Assembly: GCF_021155765.1 (NCBI RefSeq)
Contig: NC_060105.1
Location: 1,240,001-1,304,000, forward strand
DNA: 64,000 nt
DNA from: Diprion similis
Lineage: Eukaryota; Arthropoda; Insecta; Hymenoptera; Diprionidae
Direction of reading: 5' to 3'
This document shows, piece by piece, positions 12,601-27,845 of the stretch. The notes beneath the pieces were generated by a model. That model worked only from the letters and a program-made list of their open reading frames with translations. It ran no database searches and had not been told where the DNA came from. The position numbers were made by a program, and so were the translations under genes. Within the stretch, counting starts at the first letter, position 1. Every line of letters starts with the position of its first letter.

Positions 12601-14450
12601 TGCAATATCCGAGAGACGCGGTCACCTGGCACAGAGATTTTAATGCTCTTTTCTTCCCGTATCGCCAACCCAGTCTTCGCCAGATTCTATCGTCATCTCT
12701 TGGTGTTCTCTGTAGATATTATTTCTAAACATCGATTTAATTATTTTGGTGTAGTATCAGGCACTATTTATTTGATTGTGATTTGTAACTAAAGTCTTTA
12801 TTAAAGAATTAAAAATTTATATAAATTGTAGTTTTATGGGTTTCCTTCGTAATAATTTTCCTATACCTACATCCCACTCCAAAATTAAAGTGATATCCTA
12901 ATAAATTGATATCTTTTGTTTAACTTAATCAAATAGCCTGTTACAAAGCAAGGAGAAATACTAGATTTTAGGGTGGGTAATAAAAATTTAAATAAATTTT
13001 TACCTAATCCCGTAAGTTTCGGTTTCGGTTGTACGGTTTCAGCCGAAACTAGAAGAGCAGACGAAGAATATGAGGTTACGGTTTTGGTTTCGACTGAAAA
13101 TCGTCTTTCGGTCAGACACTAATCATTTCATTCAACAACAATTTTGTAATATAGGTACGATATTCGTTTAACTGTCATTTAACGTTGGAAAGAACGGAAC
13201 CAAAAGCTGCAACATCAGCTCGCATTGCCTGTAATTCGACGAAGAAACGGTATCTTCGATGTTGGAAATTTTCCATTGGCGTTCTTTTTCTTAATAAAAA
13301 TTTTTTTATAACCATCGAACAGCGATTTTACACGCGGTTTCATATCCATATTCGTGAACATATGATATTCTGATCGGACGGATACAGAGTTGAGTAGGTA
13401 CCAGAATTCTGCTGGTTTCTTTTCTTTTTTTCTTTCTTATTTTGTTCTTTTATGATTTTTTATCCAGCGACATCCCTTCTTCCTGCAAAATTAATTTCTT
13501 AATTGGAAACGTGTGGCGAACGGTTTGGTTATATTCATGAAACTCATTACGCATATGTGATTATAAAACCGTCGTAAAATTGAAATAATTTAATTGCTAG
13601 AGTTTTTATGACCACGTGTTGTTACTTTTATTTATTATTTATTTCTTTTTATTTTTTTCTCCTCCGTTACCTTTTATCGCCTTTTTTAAGACATTTTTAT
13701 AATCGTATAACCAAGAGTTCGTCAATTTGAGTTGACAAGTTACATCGGTGATTATATACAATTTGTACAATTTGATTAGACTGTTTTCTTTCTTTTTCCG
13801 TTTTACTCAAAAACCTGTTACCACCGGTTCAGTTCAACGAGTTTTACCACGTACTTACACGATTATATAGAAGCCCAGGCCGATTCATTCATATTCTCGA
13901 ATTCACTGGATTTGCCTATAATCTCTTCCCTTTCAATCAGCCCTGCAATCGCGAGTTGAAAAAGAAATTCTCACATCTCGAATCTTTTCTGCTCTTCAGA
14001 GATAATAAATATACAATTTTATAAACGTTTTTACCTAATCAATTTGCACCTGTAAAACGATTTTGATACATAGGTATCATAGAAATGAATGTATATGTAT
14101 TGAAAAATATTTAAAAAAATCAGATCAACGCGTTGTATCTTCGCGTAGCGATTTATAAAAGAAAATTTTGGACTTAATATTTTTTCGATTAAGGTAAACG
14201 ATCCATAGATAGCATGTATACGCATGTACGCATATATAGGCGCGTGTAACAAACATAACACATGCATTATTCATGCACCGAAGTTCAGTTTCACGTGTGT
14301 TTATGTGTAATATATAATCCACACACACACACACACACCCACCCACGTTCAGGGTATGTTTTCGTCCAGGATTCATTCCCTCGGTGTGTGTGTGTCTGAG
14401 TGCGAAGAGACACGGAGGCGGACAAACAGAGACGCGGATGGGTATGTATA
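12601..14450. other. AT-rich spacer, nothing recognised
   Basis: Short homopolymers and an AC microsatellite (14321-14338) occur. No exon, RNA gene or mobile element could be supported. Confidence 0.45.
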
Positions 14451-14800
14451 TTTATTTTCCTGGCCCTCGCGGATCATTTCGTGCAATCATCTTGTCAGTG
14501 AAAAATGAATAAGACACAGGCGCGCCCCTCGGGCTCCTATCCGGCAAAAGAGGCGGACGGACGGCTCCGACGGTCTTTGCGGAAAGTCTCCGCACCCTTA
14601 CTCCCGGCGTCGCCGACGCCGCCGTCGCCTCCACCCCCGATTACGAAGCAGGAGCATCGCCAAAGGCTAGACCTCGCGGCACCCTCCTCGGCGACGCCAA
14701 CGGCGGCAACGACAGCGCAAACAGGGAGACCGAAAGCCTGCATCCAGGAACGTACGTGACCCAACTCAACCCCGACCACCACCGACGCGTGTGGATGTGA
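14451..14800. other. GC-rich block with possible unassigned exon
   Basis: A 300-bp GC-rich island in AT-rich DNA. On + an ATG at 14505 opens a frame rich in Pro, Ala, Ser, Arg and Thr that runs to 14759. A donor-like GTACGT sits at 14752-14757, near its end. I do not recognise the peptide and could not find a matching downstream exon, so I do not call a gene. The opposite strand is also open (14537-14782), which weakens the case. Confidence 0.25.
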
Positions 14801-17332
14801 CGTCCCTTGGGATATTCCAGACGTATACGTCAGATTAACAGACGCAAAAACTCAAAACTTTCCCTCCTAGACCTATAGACACCCGTATAATTATATACAT
14901 ATAAAAAATCTTTTGAATCCATTTTTTTTCCATCAACGAATCAATTATTTATTTAAAAAATTTTCATTTTTCATTTTTACCTGCGTTACGCCGCGGCCAC
15001 TAACGTCGACCTGGACGTCGGCCAATCCGCTGAGAGACAAGCGTACCTACATATGTATAATAACCCGCGTACCGCGAGATAATTTCGGTTTTGCTCGCTT
15101 CGCGAATTTTCCGTCACCCGTAAAATTTGCCTATGTACATGTACCTGCGTATGGTATATTCGTACGAGCGTGCATATATACGCGGACACGAGTAAGCCTA
15201 ATGACCATTAATACTATAGGAATATAAACGGTGTGTCGAACTCGCTGCCTTTAATTTTATTGCCGTTCTCGAGGGTGGATTATCACTTTTTTCTTCTCCC
15301 CGATACGTCCTTAATCTCGTTATTATTACACCGTTGTACACCATTCAGGCAATAATTTTTATGAACCACTCATCACACACATACATGCCGTGCTTATCTG
15401 GTCATGCCTACTTGATACCTGAGCTATACGCGTTTCAGTGACGAGATACCGGATTTTTTCTTTTCTTCTAGTTCTTTTCCTTTTACTCTTGGTTTTGGCT
15501 TTTGGCTTTTGTTTTTGTAACAATATAGGCGCGCTGAAATCGAGAATACCTACTTCTTGCGCGTATCCATTATCGATACACCTTAAGGCTGCCTACATGC
15601 CTGCCTATACCTTATACCCACCCATGCATGCCACACGCTGTATACCTATAGGCATGATACATATGGGCATGTCTAAGCATGGGAGAAAAATTGAGTCAAC
15701 GCAGAAAGAGACACCCGAATGGCGGCGATCATGTCTGCCTGCGGTTGCGAATATCGCCTGATCGGTCAAAATTAGCATACGAATTGAAAACAGGCCTTTG
15801 CATGATTTCTCTACACGCGTATTCAGCTTATTATTTATGCATGTACATTGTACACACACACACACACACACACACGTGTAACGGACACACTAAATCTACA
15901 TGACATTACCGCGGAAATCTTCTTCACATTTCCAACGTTACATTATAATGACCGGTGATCAACCTGATCGCTCGATTATCTTAATTAAAATTCCTTGCTT
16001 CGACTTGAACTGCATCTAAAATAATGATAATAATTATCACCACAGAGAATGGCATTCGAATAATTTACTAATTGATATGCTGCAGTCGGGCAATAATAAT
16101 TCTGCATTTTTTTTTTTTTCTTTTCTCCTCTGCAACTCACTTGCTCCCTCTCTCTCTCTCTCTTTCTCTCTCTCTTTTTTTCGTCTTGATTGTAGAGAGA
16201 CGTCGCATCTCCTTGACTCGTAAGAAAAAAAAAAAAAAAAAAAAAAAGAACCAATCGCCGATAACGCGATAAAATGATGCAATTTTACTCGCAAAAGTTG
16301 GGAGTATTGTAATATTATACGGTTTATTATATCAATATATATTTCGTTTTTATTTAACCGCGATTAATTTTGTGGAAAGAAAAAATTTGCTCATCGCGAG
16401 GATCGGTTTTCGAGAAAATATTGCGCAAACCGAAATTGGCAAGAGTGAAGAAAAATTTATACATATAAGATGCAACACGCGTGAGCAAGCAACTATTTCA
16501 ACGATAGTTCAAAGAACGGCGCTAACGATCTTCATCGTGCAGCTGTCAAGAATGTAACACGTAGGCAATATTCGTGTTTAATGTATGCGTGTGTGCATGC
16601 AATTACAGGAACGAGTCTATTTCGCAAGTGAATTTTTTACTTTTCAGACATTGGTCAAGGGTGAAATAACAACTAAACTGTACACAGTTATTCTCGAAAT
16701 CGGTGTACATAAAAATTGTTTGGCGCATAAAACGTAAGGAGGTAAACGACGCTGCAAGTACTGAAAATAATCTCACATCTAAAATAAAATGGCAAGAGAG
16801 TATAATATATCAAATTAACTACAGTCGCGTCGATTTTCTCGCGCAACGTTCGAATATTGCACGTTTTTTCATTCTTCATCCTTTTCACAACCAGATCATT
16901 GGCTGGATCGCGGATAGAAGTGGTAAAAAAAAAGTGCCATTTCTGTATTTTAGACAATTCGTACACCCTGTCGAAAGCAATTAACAATTAATACGGACGG
17001 AGACGAGCCTCCGAATCAGGTACATATACAATATCTTTACAACAGCCTGCAGAGGCAGGCAATAAGACGAATAATGAATATTTTTCGGCACGTGTATGCA
17101 TGAATTGTATTAGATATACGAACAGGCCATATATCTCGCATACATATATATATATATATACACTGAACGATACGTACATACATACATCGCAAGAATGATG
17201 TAATAATTTAATAAGGTAGATGTCGCTGTAGCATAATGAGCAATAGATATGTATTAAGCATGTATGTATGTACATACGTACGTATGTGCACACATACAAT
17301 AGGTCCACAATCGGGAATAGTGTTGGAATTTG

Positions 17333-17366
<34 letters not shown>

Positions 17367-17560
17367 TGTAACATATCCAGATAAGATTGGCGTGGGTTAT
17401 ATTTTATTATATTCGCTAATAGGTGGAGTTCGAGGAGAGCGATAGAGACGGACAGACGGAGGGAAGCTGGAGATAAAAAGAGATGAGAGAGAGAGAGAGA
17501 GACGTGGGACAAATAGTGAAAAAGAGAGGGTTACGAAATCGCGCAACTACGTCGGTGGTA
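14801..17560. other. Non-coding stretch upstream of XYLB
   Basis: Contains AC (15853-15874), TC (about 16151-16176), TG (17336-17364) and GA (17483-17503) microsatellites and A/T runs. No recognisable exon is present on either strand. Confidence 0.45.
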
Positions 17561-17857
17561 GATAGGTACAAACAGGGACGTCGACAATCTCAGCCTTTAC
17601 AAAGCTAACCGACGACGTCGCGACAGTTTCTACAACAAGTAAAGCCTCCGCGATCGCGATACCAATTCCAACAGTGCGCGGTTCTACAAGTTACAATTAC
17701 CGAGACACTATACTATACCAGCTTGCATCATATGTAGGTATATTTTATATACGCGTTGTATGTACATACATACGTTAAATTTCGACGTCACGGTATAGCG
17801 GGGAGACACAGAGAGAGCGAGAGAGAGAGAGAGAGAAAGAGTCAGAGCTGACGAAGA

Positions 17858-17892
<35 letters not shown>

Positions 17893-18168
17893 TCTCTCGC
17901 ACCTGCAGACTACTACCTGACCGCCTGGTTCTACCTGCACCGCGAAGAGGAAGAGGTGCCTCGTCTACGTCGGCAGAGCGAGACGCGCCTCCGGAGGCAT
18001 CGAGTACATCGCGCGACACGCGGAGAAAAGCGGAGATACGGAGATCGCGCCCCCCCTGCCTCCCTCCCTCCCTCTCTGCCCCTCTGTCCCTCTGCCCCTC
18101 CACAAAAAGCTTCCGATCCTTCCTTATTACACGAATTTATACCCGATCGGCATAGACTCACCGCGAAA
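17561..18168 (+). promoter_or_regulatory. Probable XYLB promoter and 5' UTR
   Basis: CpG content rises here and continues into the XYLB start codon at 18169. It contains a GCCGAC hexamer repeat (about 17867-17892) and CT-rich tracts shortly before the ATG. I cannot place a transcription start. The sequence just before the ATG (GCGAAAATG) is a good insect initiation context. Confidence 0.4.
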
Positions 18169-22619
<4,451 letters not shown>

Positions 22620-23522
22620 ACTAAGACCCTGACAAACTACTGAGAAGTTGTTAGGGATTTCTGCTAATTAACATTCCGAATTTTCATTGACAATAGTATC
22701 TTGACTTAGTTTTCTACTGCACTGACGGCAGGGCTGGTTAATTAGGAGGCTTCTATTTTTAAATTTAATTTCGTTGACTGACAACAGAAATTTTAGGCTG
22801 TTAAGCATTCTGGAAATGCTTGTGGTCTATCGCTTATTTAAAAGTTTATTCCAATTTTATTAATCGGTATCTCTTTAGTCAATGGTTAGTGAAATTATAT
22901 TTAAACGGCATCCAGGTGATATTTTACGTATGGATAATGATAATATAATTTACTTGAGGTTAATTTTGATCTACTCGAATAGCAATAACGTCACTGCATA
23001 ATGTAATTTAACTTAGCGCATTCCATTTCCAGTGTAATATACAATAGGCATATTATATAAATTGTGGTGAAGTGTGTAGGCGAAATAATGGCAAAAGTTT
23101 CGTAATGTCATTAGACTGCTACAAACTTGTAGCACCTACGTTTTTTTTCACGAAAATTTGAGTAGTTGTAGGCACGCATACACTAACTGGATAAGATATA
23201 ATCAGGAGAAAATCCAGAAATTTCGCTCCAAGTCGTTGAAGAATGAAAAAAAAAAAACCTATTTTACTTACACGCATGTGCCTAAATTCCATGTAAAGTA
23301 CAAGTTTTAATAAAACATTATTCCCATGATGATTATTTATTTGAAAAGAAGTTTGTCTAATGTAATTGGTTTACTTTACCCTCAGGAAAAAAAAGAAGTC
23401 AGTAATATGCGTAGTTTAAGTTTGTTACATATCCAGTGTCTAAGTGAAACAGAAAATTCTGTTAGGGTAGGTCGATTGATTGACGTTTTTATAATCAATT
23501 ACCTTAATTACCTGAAAAACTT
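22620..23522. other. Convergent 3' UTRs of XYLB and SF3A1
   Basis: 903 bp separate the XYLB stop (+) and the SF3A1 stop (-). AATAAA for XYLB is at 23309-23314. TTTATT, which is AATAAA on the minus strand for SF3A1, is at 23336-23341. Normal cleavage 10-30 bases past each signal would put the XYLB mRNA end and the SF3A1 mRNA end across one another, so the 3' ends probably overlap. Confidence 0.6.
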
Positions 23523-26500
23523 TTACTTCTTCCTGCCACCACGTTCCTTTGGTAAAAGGTTTATCACGTTACCCGAGGCTAAATTGTAGTATCCGAGGGT
23601 GTTATTGTCCTTAAAGAACATTCCCTGGAAAAAAAATGTTAAAGCACGATTTCAAAATGCGTACAAATAAAGAAGGACAAGTGATTTCCGGTACATTTCT
23701 GACAGATCGCAATAATTACCTCGTATTGTAGCTTTTGTTTCCCAGGAGGCATTCCAGTCTGTTCGTGAATGCTTGCCTTCATTGTAGCAATGGTATCGCT
23801 CAATTGCAATGTGATGTTCAGAGTTTGTCCATTCAACTTCCACTCAGCTTTCTCGGTCATCATAGGCACAGCAATATTGACTTGCACCGGACCCTAAAAG
23901 GCGGATTACATTTATTGCAAATTATATCATGAATGTAAAATTGTTGCTTGAATAATCCTGCGGAAACAGAAAGCAAATCAATCAAGAACACTCACCTTAT
24001 TTCTAGCCAAGTATTGTTGCTCCGGTATCAAGGAATCTTCGGTACGCAATTTCTTTGCTTGCGGTTCTTCTTCCATTGGCTCGCCAGGATGCTTTATTCC
24101 AATCTGAGTTTTTTTTTTTTAATGAAAAAGTAGATAAATAACGAATCAAAGTCAGGAACATCGAGGAAAGAATAAAGGTTTTACGATTTCTGTGCATGAA
24201 ATTTTAGTAAATTAGATTAAATCTTACCCCACTTGGTAATGGCGGCTGCATCGGGGGTGGAGTTGGCATAAACGGTGACATCGCTGGTGCTGCAATATCA
24301 GAAAACACCATGAAGCTGTACGTGATGGATAAGTTTTATTCTTGCACATAAACGACGTGAAACTTACTCATTAAGGGGGGTGGCCGAATCGGCGGCATGG
24401 GTGCCATCATCATCATAGGTGGTTGAGGCATTATGGGTTGCGGAATACCCATCGTTGACATTCCAATCGAAGGCGGTGGTGGTTGAGCAGGAACCGGTAC
24501 TGGTTTGGGCGCAGGTGGCTTTGGAGGAGCTTTCAGGGTTGCCTGAGGCTTGGAAGCCGCAGCTGCCATGTGGGAGAGTTCAGCAGCGCGAGTGGCGGGT
24601 TTCGGTCCGATTTTCTCCTTTTCCTCGTCAGGCAGGAGGCCTTTAACCTTGTGGATTTGATGGATTTGCTCTTCAAGTGTAATATTAGCGCGAGCGGCAC
24701 GTGTAGCGGCCTCAACGCTCGATGTGTGACCGTCCCACGTAACTTTGTCGTCTTTCTTCTTGTCCTCTTCACCAATCTTCTTACCGATAGCTGTCTCCTC
24801 ATCTCCCACACCGAAAATATCCGTACGCCGCTCGGCCAGCTGCTTCAAACTTGCTTCTATCGCTGTTCCAGGAGCGAATACAGTCTCTTGGGCCAGTTTG
24901 TCCAGGTGCTTGTCACGCTGCTCTACCCAGCGAGGATCCAGTAGACCAATTCGCATGTGTTCTTGCACTTTGCTTGCTGGGATTCGCTCCCCAGTTATAG
25001 GAGATATCAAATACTCGTCTGGCGCAGCAGGGCGAGTGTTCTTCACGGAAGCTGTATATCAATTCATTCGATTAGATGTTGGTGTACGATATTGCCAAGG
25101 AATCACCTAAACTCGAAAAAATCCAGCAGCTTACCATGTTGTTTCGGATCGTACCCCTTCTTGACGACGACATTGCCAGGGGTTGGAGGTAGCGGCGGCG
25201 GTTGCATAGTATCGCGGTGTCTTTGGTCTTTGCCTCTGTTTGAATCTCCAGGAGGTGAAACGTCGTCATCATCACTGGAATCTTCCTCCATATCTTGAAC
25301 CTGGAAAACCCTGTGTTACAATATCTGATACTGCTGACATGCAAAATTAGTAATTTTTTCCTAATGATGTAACGAAATAAGCAGAAATATATTTGTGAAA
25401 TACATATAAAATTCTCTCACATTGACAGGATTTCTTATTTTACAGTATTTTATGAGTATCACCTGGTTGTTATCCTTTGCTCTATCTTTCTCACCCTCGC
25501 GAGAGTGGAGCTCTTCATCCCCGTCACTTTCAATTTGCATTTCCACCTCCTCTCCTTCCTCAATGCGTTCCTGAAAGGCAAATTTACTGAGAACATGTCC
25601 TAATCCGTTGGTACTAAATGAAAAACTTATCCGAGTAGCTGAGTAGTATTTGAACAGTTTACAATTGAAAATCCACGTACCTGCATCAAAACCCGAGCTC
25701 CGACCTCGTCCGGAGTTGTAGGAGCGGGGAAATTCCCAACTTCAAACTGTTGGTAATCAACCGTTTCAACGACGACGAAATCATGCCAATCAATTTGAGC
25801 ATAAGCTACTCTTTCGCGTTCCAATTCCTCTTCCTCTTTACGCCTCTGCGCCTCCTGATACTTGAGCCACTCTGCACGATATTTCACTTGTTCCAATATC
25901 TTGTCCATGTTTGCAGCTTCATCTCGCAGCCGAGGAAGTAAATCTTTCGGAGGAATCAGCACCTTTTGCACAAATAAAAGAAATGCCAATTTCTATTCTA
26001 TATGTATCTATGGAATAGTATTGGGCTTACCTTTGTATACTGTTCAAGAAGCTTAGTGAAATATTGAAAGAGAGAGTGCTGAGGACGCAAAAAGTCAAAT
26101 TGAAAATTCCTCTGCTCACGATTCATCAGATTGGTCAAAAACTGGCGCCCATTGCGAGCTACAAACTGAGCTGTCAGTTTGACAATGTCTCTGTAAAATA
26201 ATTGACAATTTAAAATGGACCCGCTGCAATACAAAATAAATTCAGAGTAAAATAAAAATAAGCCTACAAATCCAGAGCGGAAATAGACGGCGGGTCAGCA
26301 ATGAATTCAAAATCGACTGGTGGATCCTTGGGCACGAATGGCTGTTCGACTTGCTTCAGAATTTCTTGCTGTTTCTGGTGAGCTGTGAGATTCACACCTT
26401 TACCAACGCCCAGGCCGATGACAGGCTCCTGAGCCTTTCCCTCCTTGAATTCCTTAACTTTATGCTGATAATAAGCATGATACGGGTCACCAAAGTTCAG

Positions 26501-26972
26501 GAAATTGAACTTTGGGTTTCCAAGCTCGTTTTGACGGATCCTCGACTCGAACTCCGGGCCATTTCTAGCAACAAAACTAGCCGTCTTATCAACGATGTCT
26601 GATCAGCTGTATAAGGAAATTGATACCTGAAAAATATTCCCGAAAGGATTTGCTATTTTGACAACATCGACTTACGATACGCTCTCGTTTATCCACTGGT
26701 TCTTTGAATCGTGTTCGATTGATTACTATCCTCCACCTGAAAGGTGTGCGTTTCGATCAGTTACAAAATTTTTGCACATTTTAAGCAAGCCTAGAGATGC
26801 GTGTTGATGTGATAAGTTAAAAAATGGAGAAACGTTGCTTGAAAACGCAGTTTTGATAAAGGATACTCCTAACCTCCGGGGGAGGGTATATGATGCCGAC
26901 GATCGGTTGAGAGGACGGCGCGGCATCCTCGACTTCCGCTGGTTGGGGAGTTGCTATTTCTTGAGCCGGCAT
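23523..26972 (-). CDS. SF3A1: Splicing factor 3A subunit 1
   Basis: Nuclear component of the SF3a complex of the U2 snRNP, needed for stable U2 binding at the branch site in the pre-spliceosome. Coding exons in transcript order: 26867-26972, 26268-26598, 26031-26190, 25681-25962, 25463-25570, 25135-25300, 24368-25051, 24228-24289, 23996-24103, 23720-23893, 23523-23624. They join in frame to 760 residues, slightly shorter than the human protein. Visible parts: two SURP modules (about residues 36-85 and 146-199, each with the FVARNG core), an acidic/charged middle, the conserved DEYLISPITGE and RRTDIFGV segments, a proline/methionine-rich tract, and a C-terminal ubiquitin-like domain (about 670-755) ending in RGGRKK, which in the human protein contacts U1 snRNA. 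The start MPAQEI precedes the conserved VGIIYPPPE motif and matches the family N-terminus. Intron 1 looks U12-type. The gene is head-to-head with the FASTKD gene and convergent with XYLB. Identity is secure. Confidence 0.95.
26599..26866 (-). other. U12-type (minor spliceosome) intron in SF3A1
   Basis: On the minus strand the exon ends ...GTTAGGA and the intron opens GTATCCTTT, an exact match to the U12 5' splice-site consensus. The acceptor region reads TTTCCTTATACAGCTGATCAG: there is no polypyrimidine tract next to the AG, and a TTCCTTA word sits about 13 bases before the splice site, close to but not identical with the branch consensus TTCCTTRAY. Frame continuity demands this junction: it restores the conserved EVRNIVDK segment with the codon for N split across the intron. 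Confidence 0.75.
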
Positions 26973-27845
26973 CTTTCCTGAGCTCTATTCACAACTCGTT
27001 GTCATTTAAAATGGCAAAAATTCAACTAAAACTCTACAGCGAGAAACACCTGGAACACAGGAGAAGAAGAATGCGAAATCCAGACTTCAAGGAACTCTGT
27101 CTCGAACTACCATAGACTACTAAGAAACATAGAAAGCAGCCGAGAGGGTTCGCGTTGTGACGTGTTGCGGCACGCCACGAAAATTCCCCAACTTTGTTAC
27201 TAGGGATTTATCGCACAGAGATGATAACTAAGGGTGCGTTCCAAAACTAGCTAGCAGCGCAAAAAAATCCGTAGGACAGAGATAGAGCTAGTGACAAACT
27301 CGGCAGCGCAAGAGAGATAAAAGATCGTTACCAGCACCGAGAGCTAATTTCGGAACGCACCCTAAATTCCTTTCGTGACGTCATGTGAGGATCACGTGCT
27401 TTGCTACTGCGCATTCCCCGTGTAGAGCACACCTTGTTTCCTCTATAAACTCATTCGGAAGCAGTCGCAATCACTGTTATCTGTTTGATTGTGGTTTGAT
27501 TGTTACTCCACTAGGTTCGCGTCCAGCTAGCCCACCAATTTACGCTCTGAATATGCTGCCAGAGTTTTGCATCTACTGTTCCTTTTAAAGACAGAACGAA
27601 TGTGCAGCAGCCGCCTAACCTCAATATGAAATCATAAATTGAAAATAATAAAACTTATAAAAGCGTATGATCTGTGAACTAGAGATCACATAATCAACCT
27701 ATAAACATAGTGTGAGTGTCATTTATAACATCACTCGTTACTCTTAGAAAGTTATGTCACGTGTAATTGAGAATGGAGTAGGGCTAGTCCTCCTGCTTAT
27801 ATTTCTATGGCATATTACATAAAACATCATTTATTTTTCAGATTA
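26973..27845. promoter_or_regulatory. Bidirectional promoter region, SF3A1 and FASTKD
   Basis: 874 bp separate the divergent start codons. It contains a palindromic CRE-type TGACGTCA (27376-27383), an E-box CACGTG (27393-27398) and a GTCACGTG bHLH-zip site (27756-27763). FASTKD translation starts just after an acceptor-like TTTTTCAG ending at 27841, so at least one untranslated FASTKD exon and an intron lie here. A MITE (27232-27362) is inserted in the interval. Factor binding is inferred from motif shape only. Confidence 0.5.
27232..27362. mobile_element. 131-bp MITE with TAA target duplication
   Basis: Left end GGGTGCGTTCC and right end GGAACGCACCC are perfect 11-base inverted repeats; the similarity continues imperfectly (AAACTAGCT against AAATTAGCT). 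Both ends are flanked by TAA (27229-27231 and 27363-27365). A 3-bp TWA duplication with G-rich ends is typical of PIF/Harbinger-type elements. There is no coding capacity. The family assignment is inference from end structure. Confidence 0.75.

Noticed and set aside
11848-12792. A 314-codon open frame on +
   Set aside because: Ser/Pro/Arg low complexity across tandem repeats, with an equally long open frame on the opposite strand; no family motif.
12950-13110. Small hairpin with GGTTTCGG / CCGAAACC-like words
   Set aside because: Short and interrupted, explained by local tandem GGTTTCG similarity rather than a mobile element or RNA.
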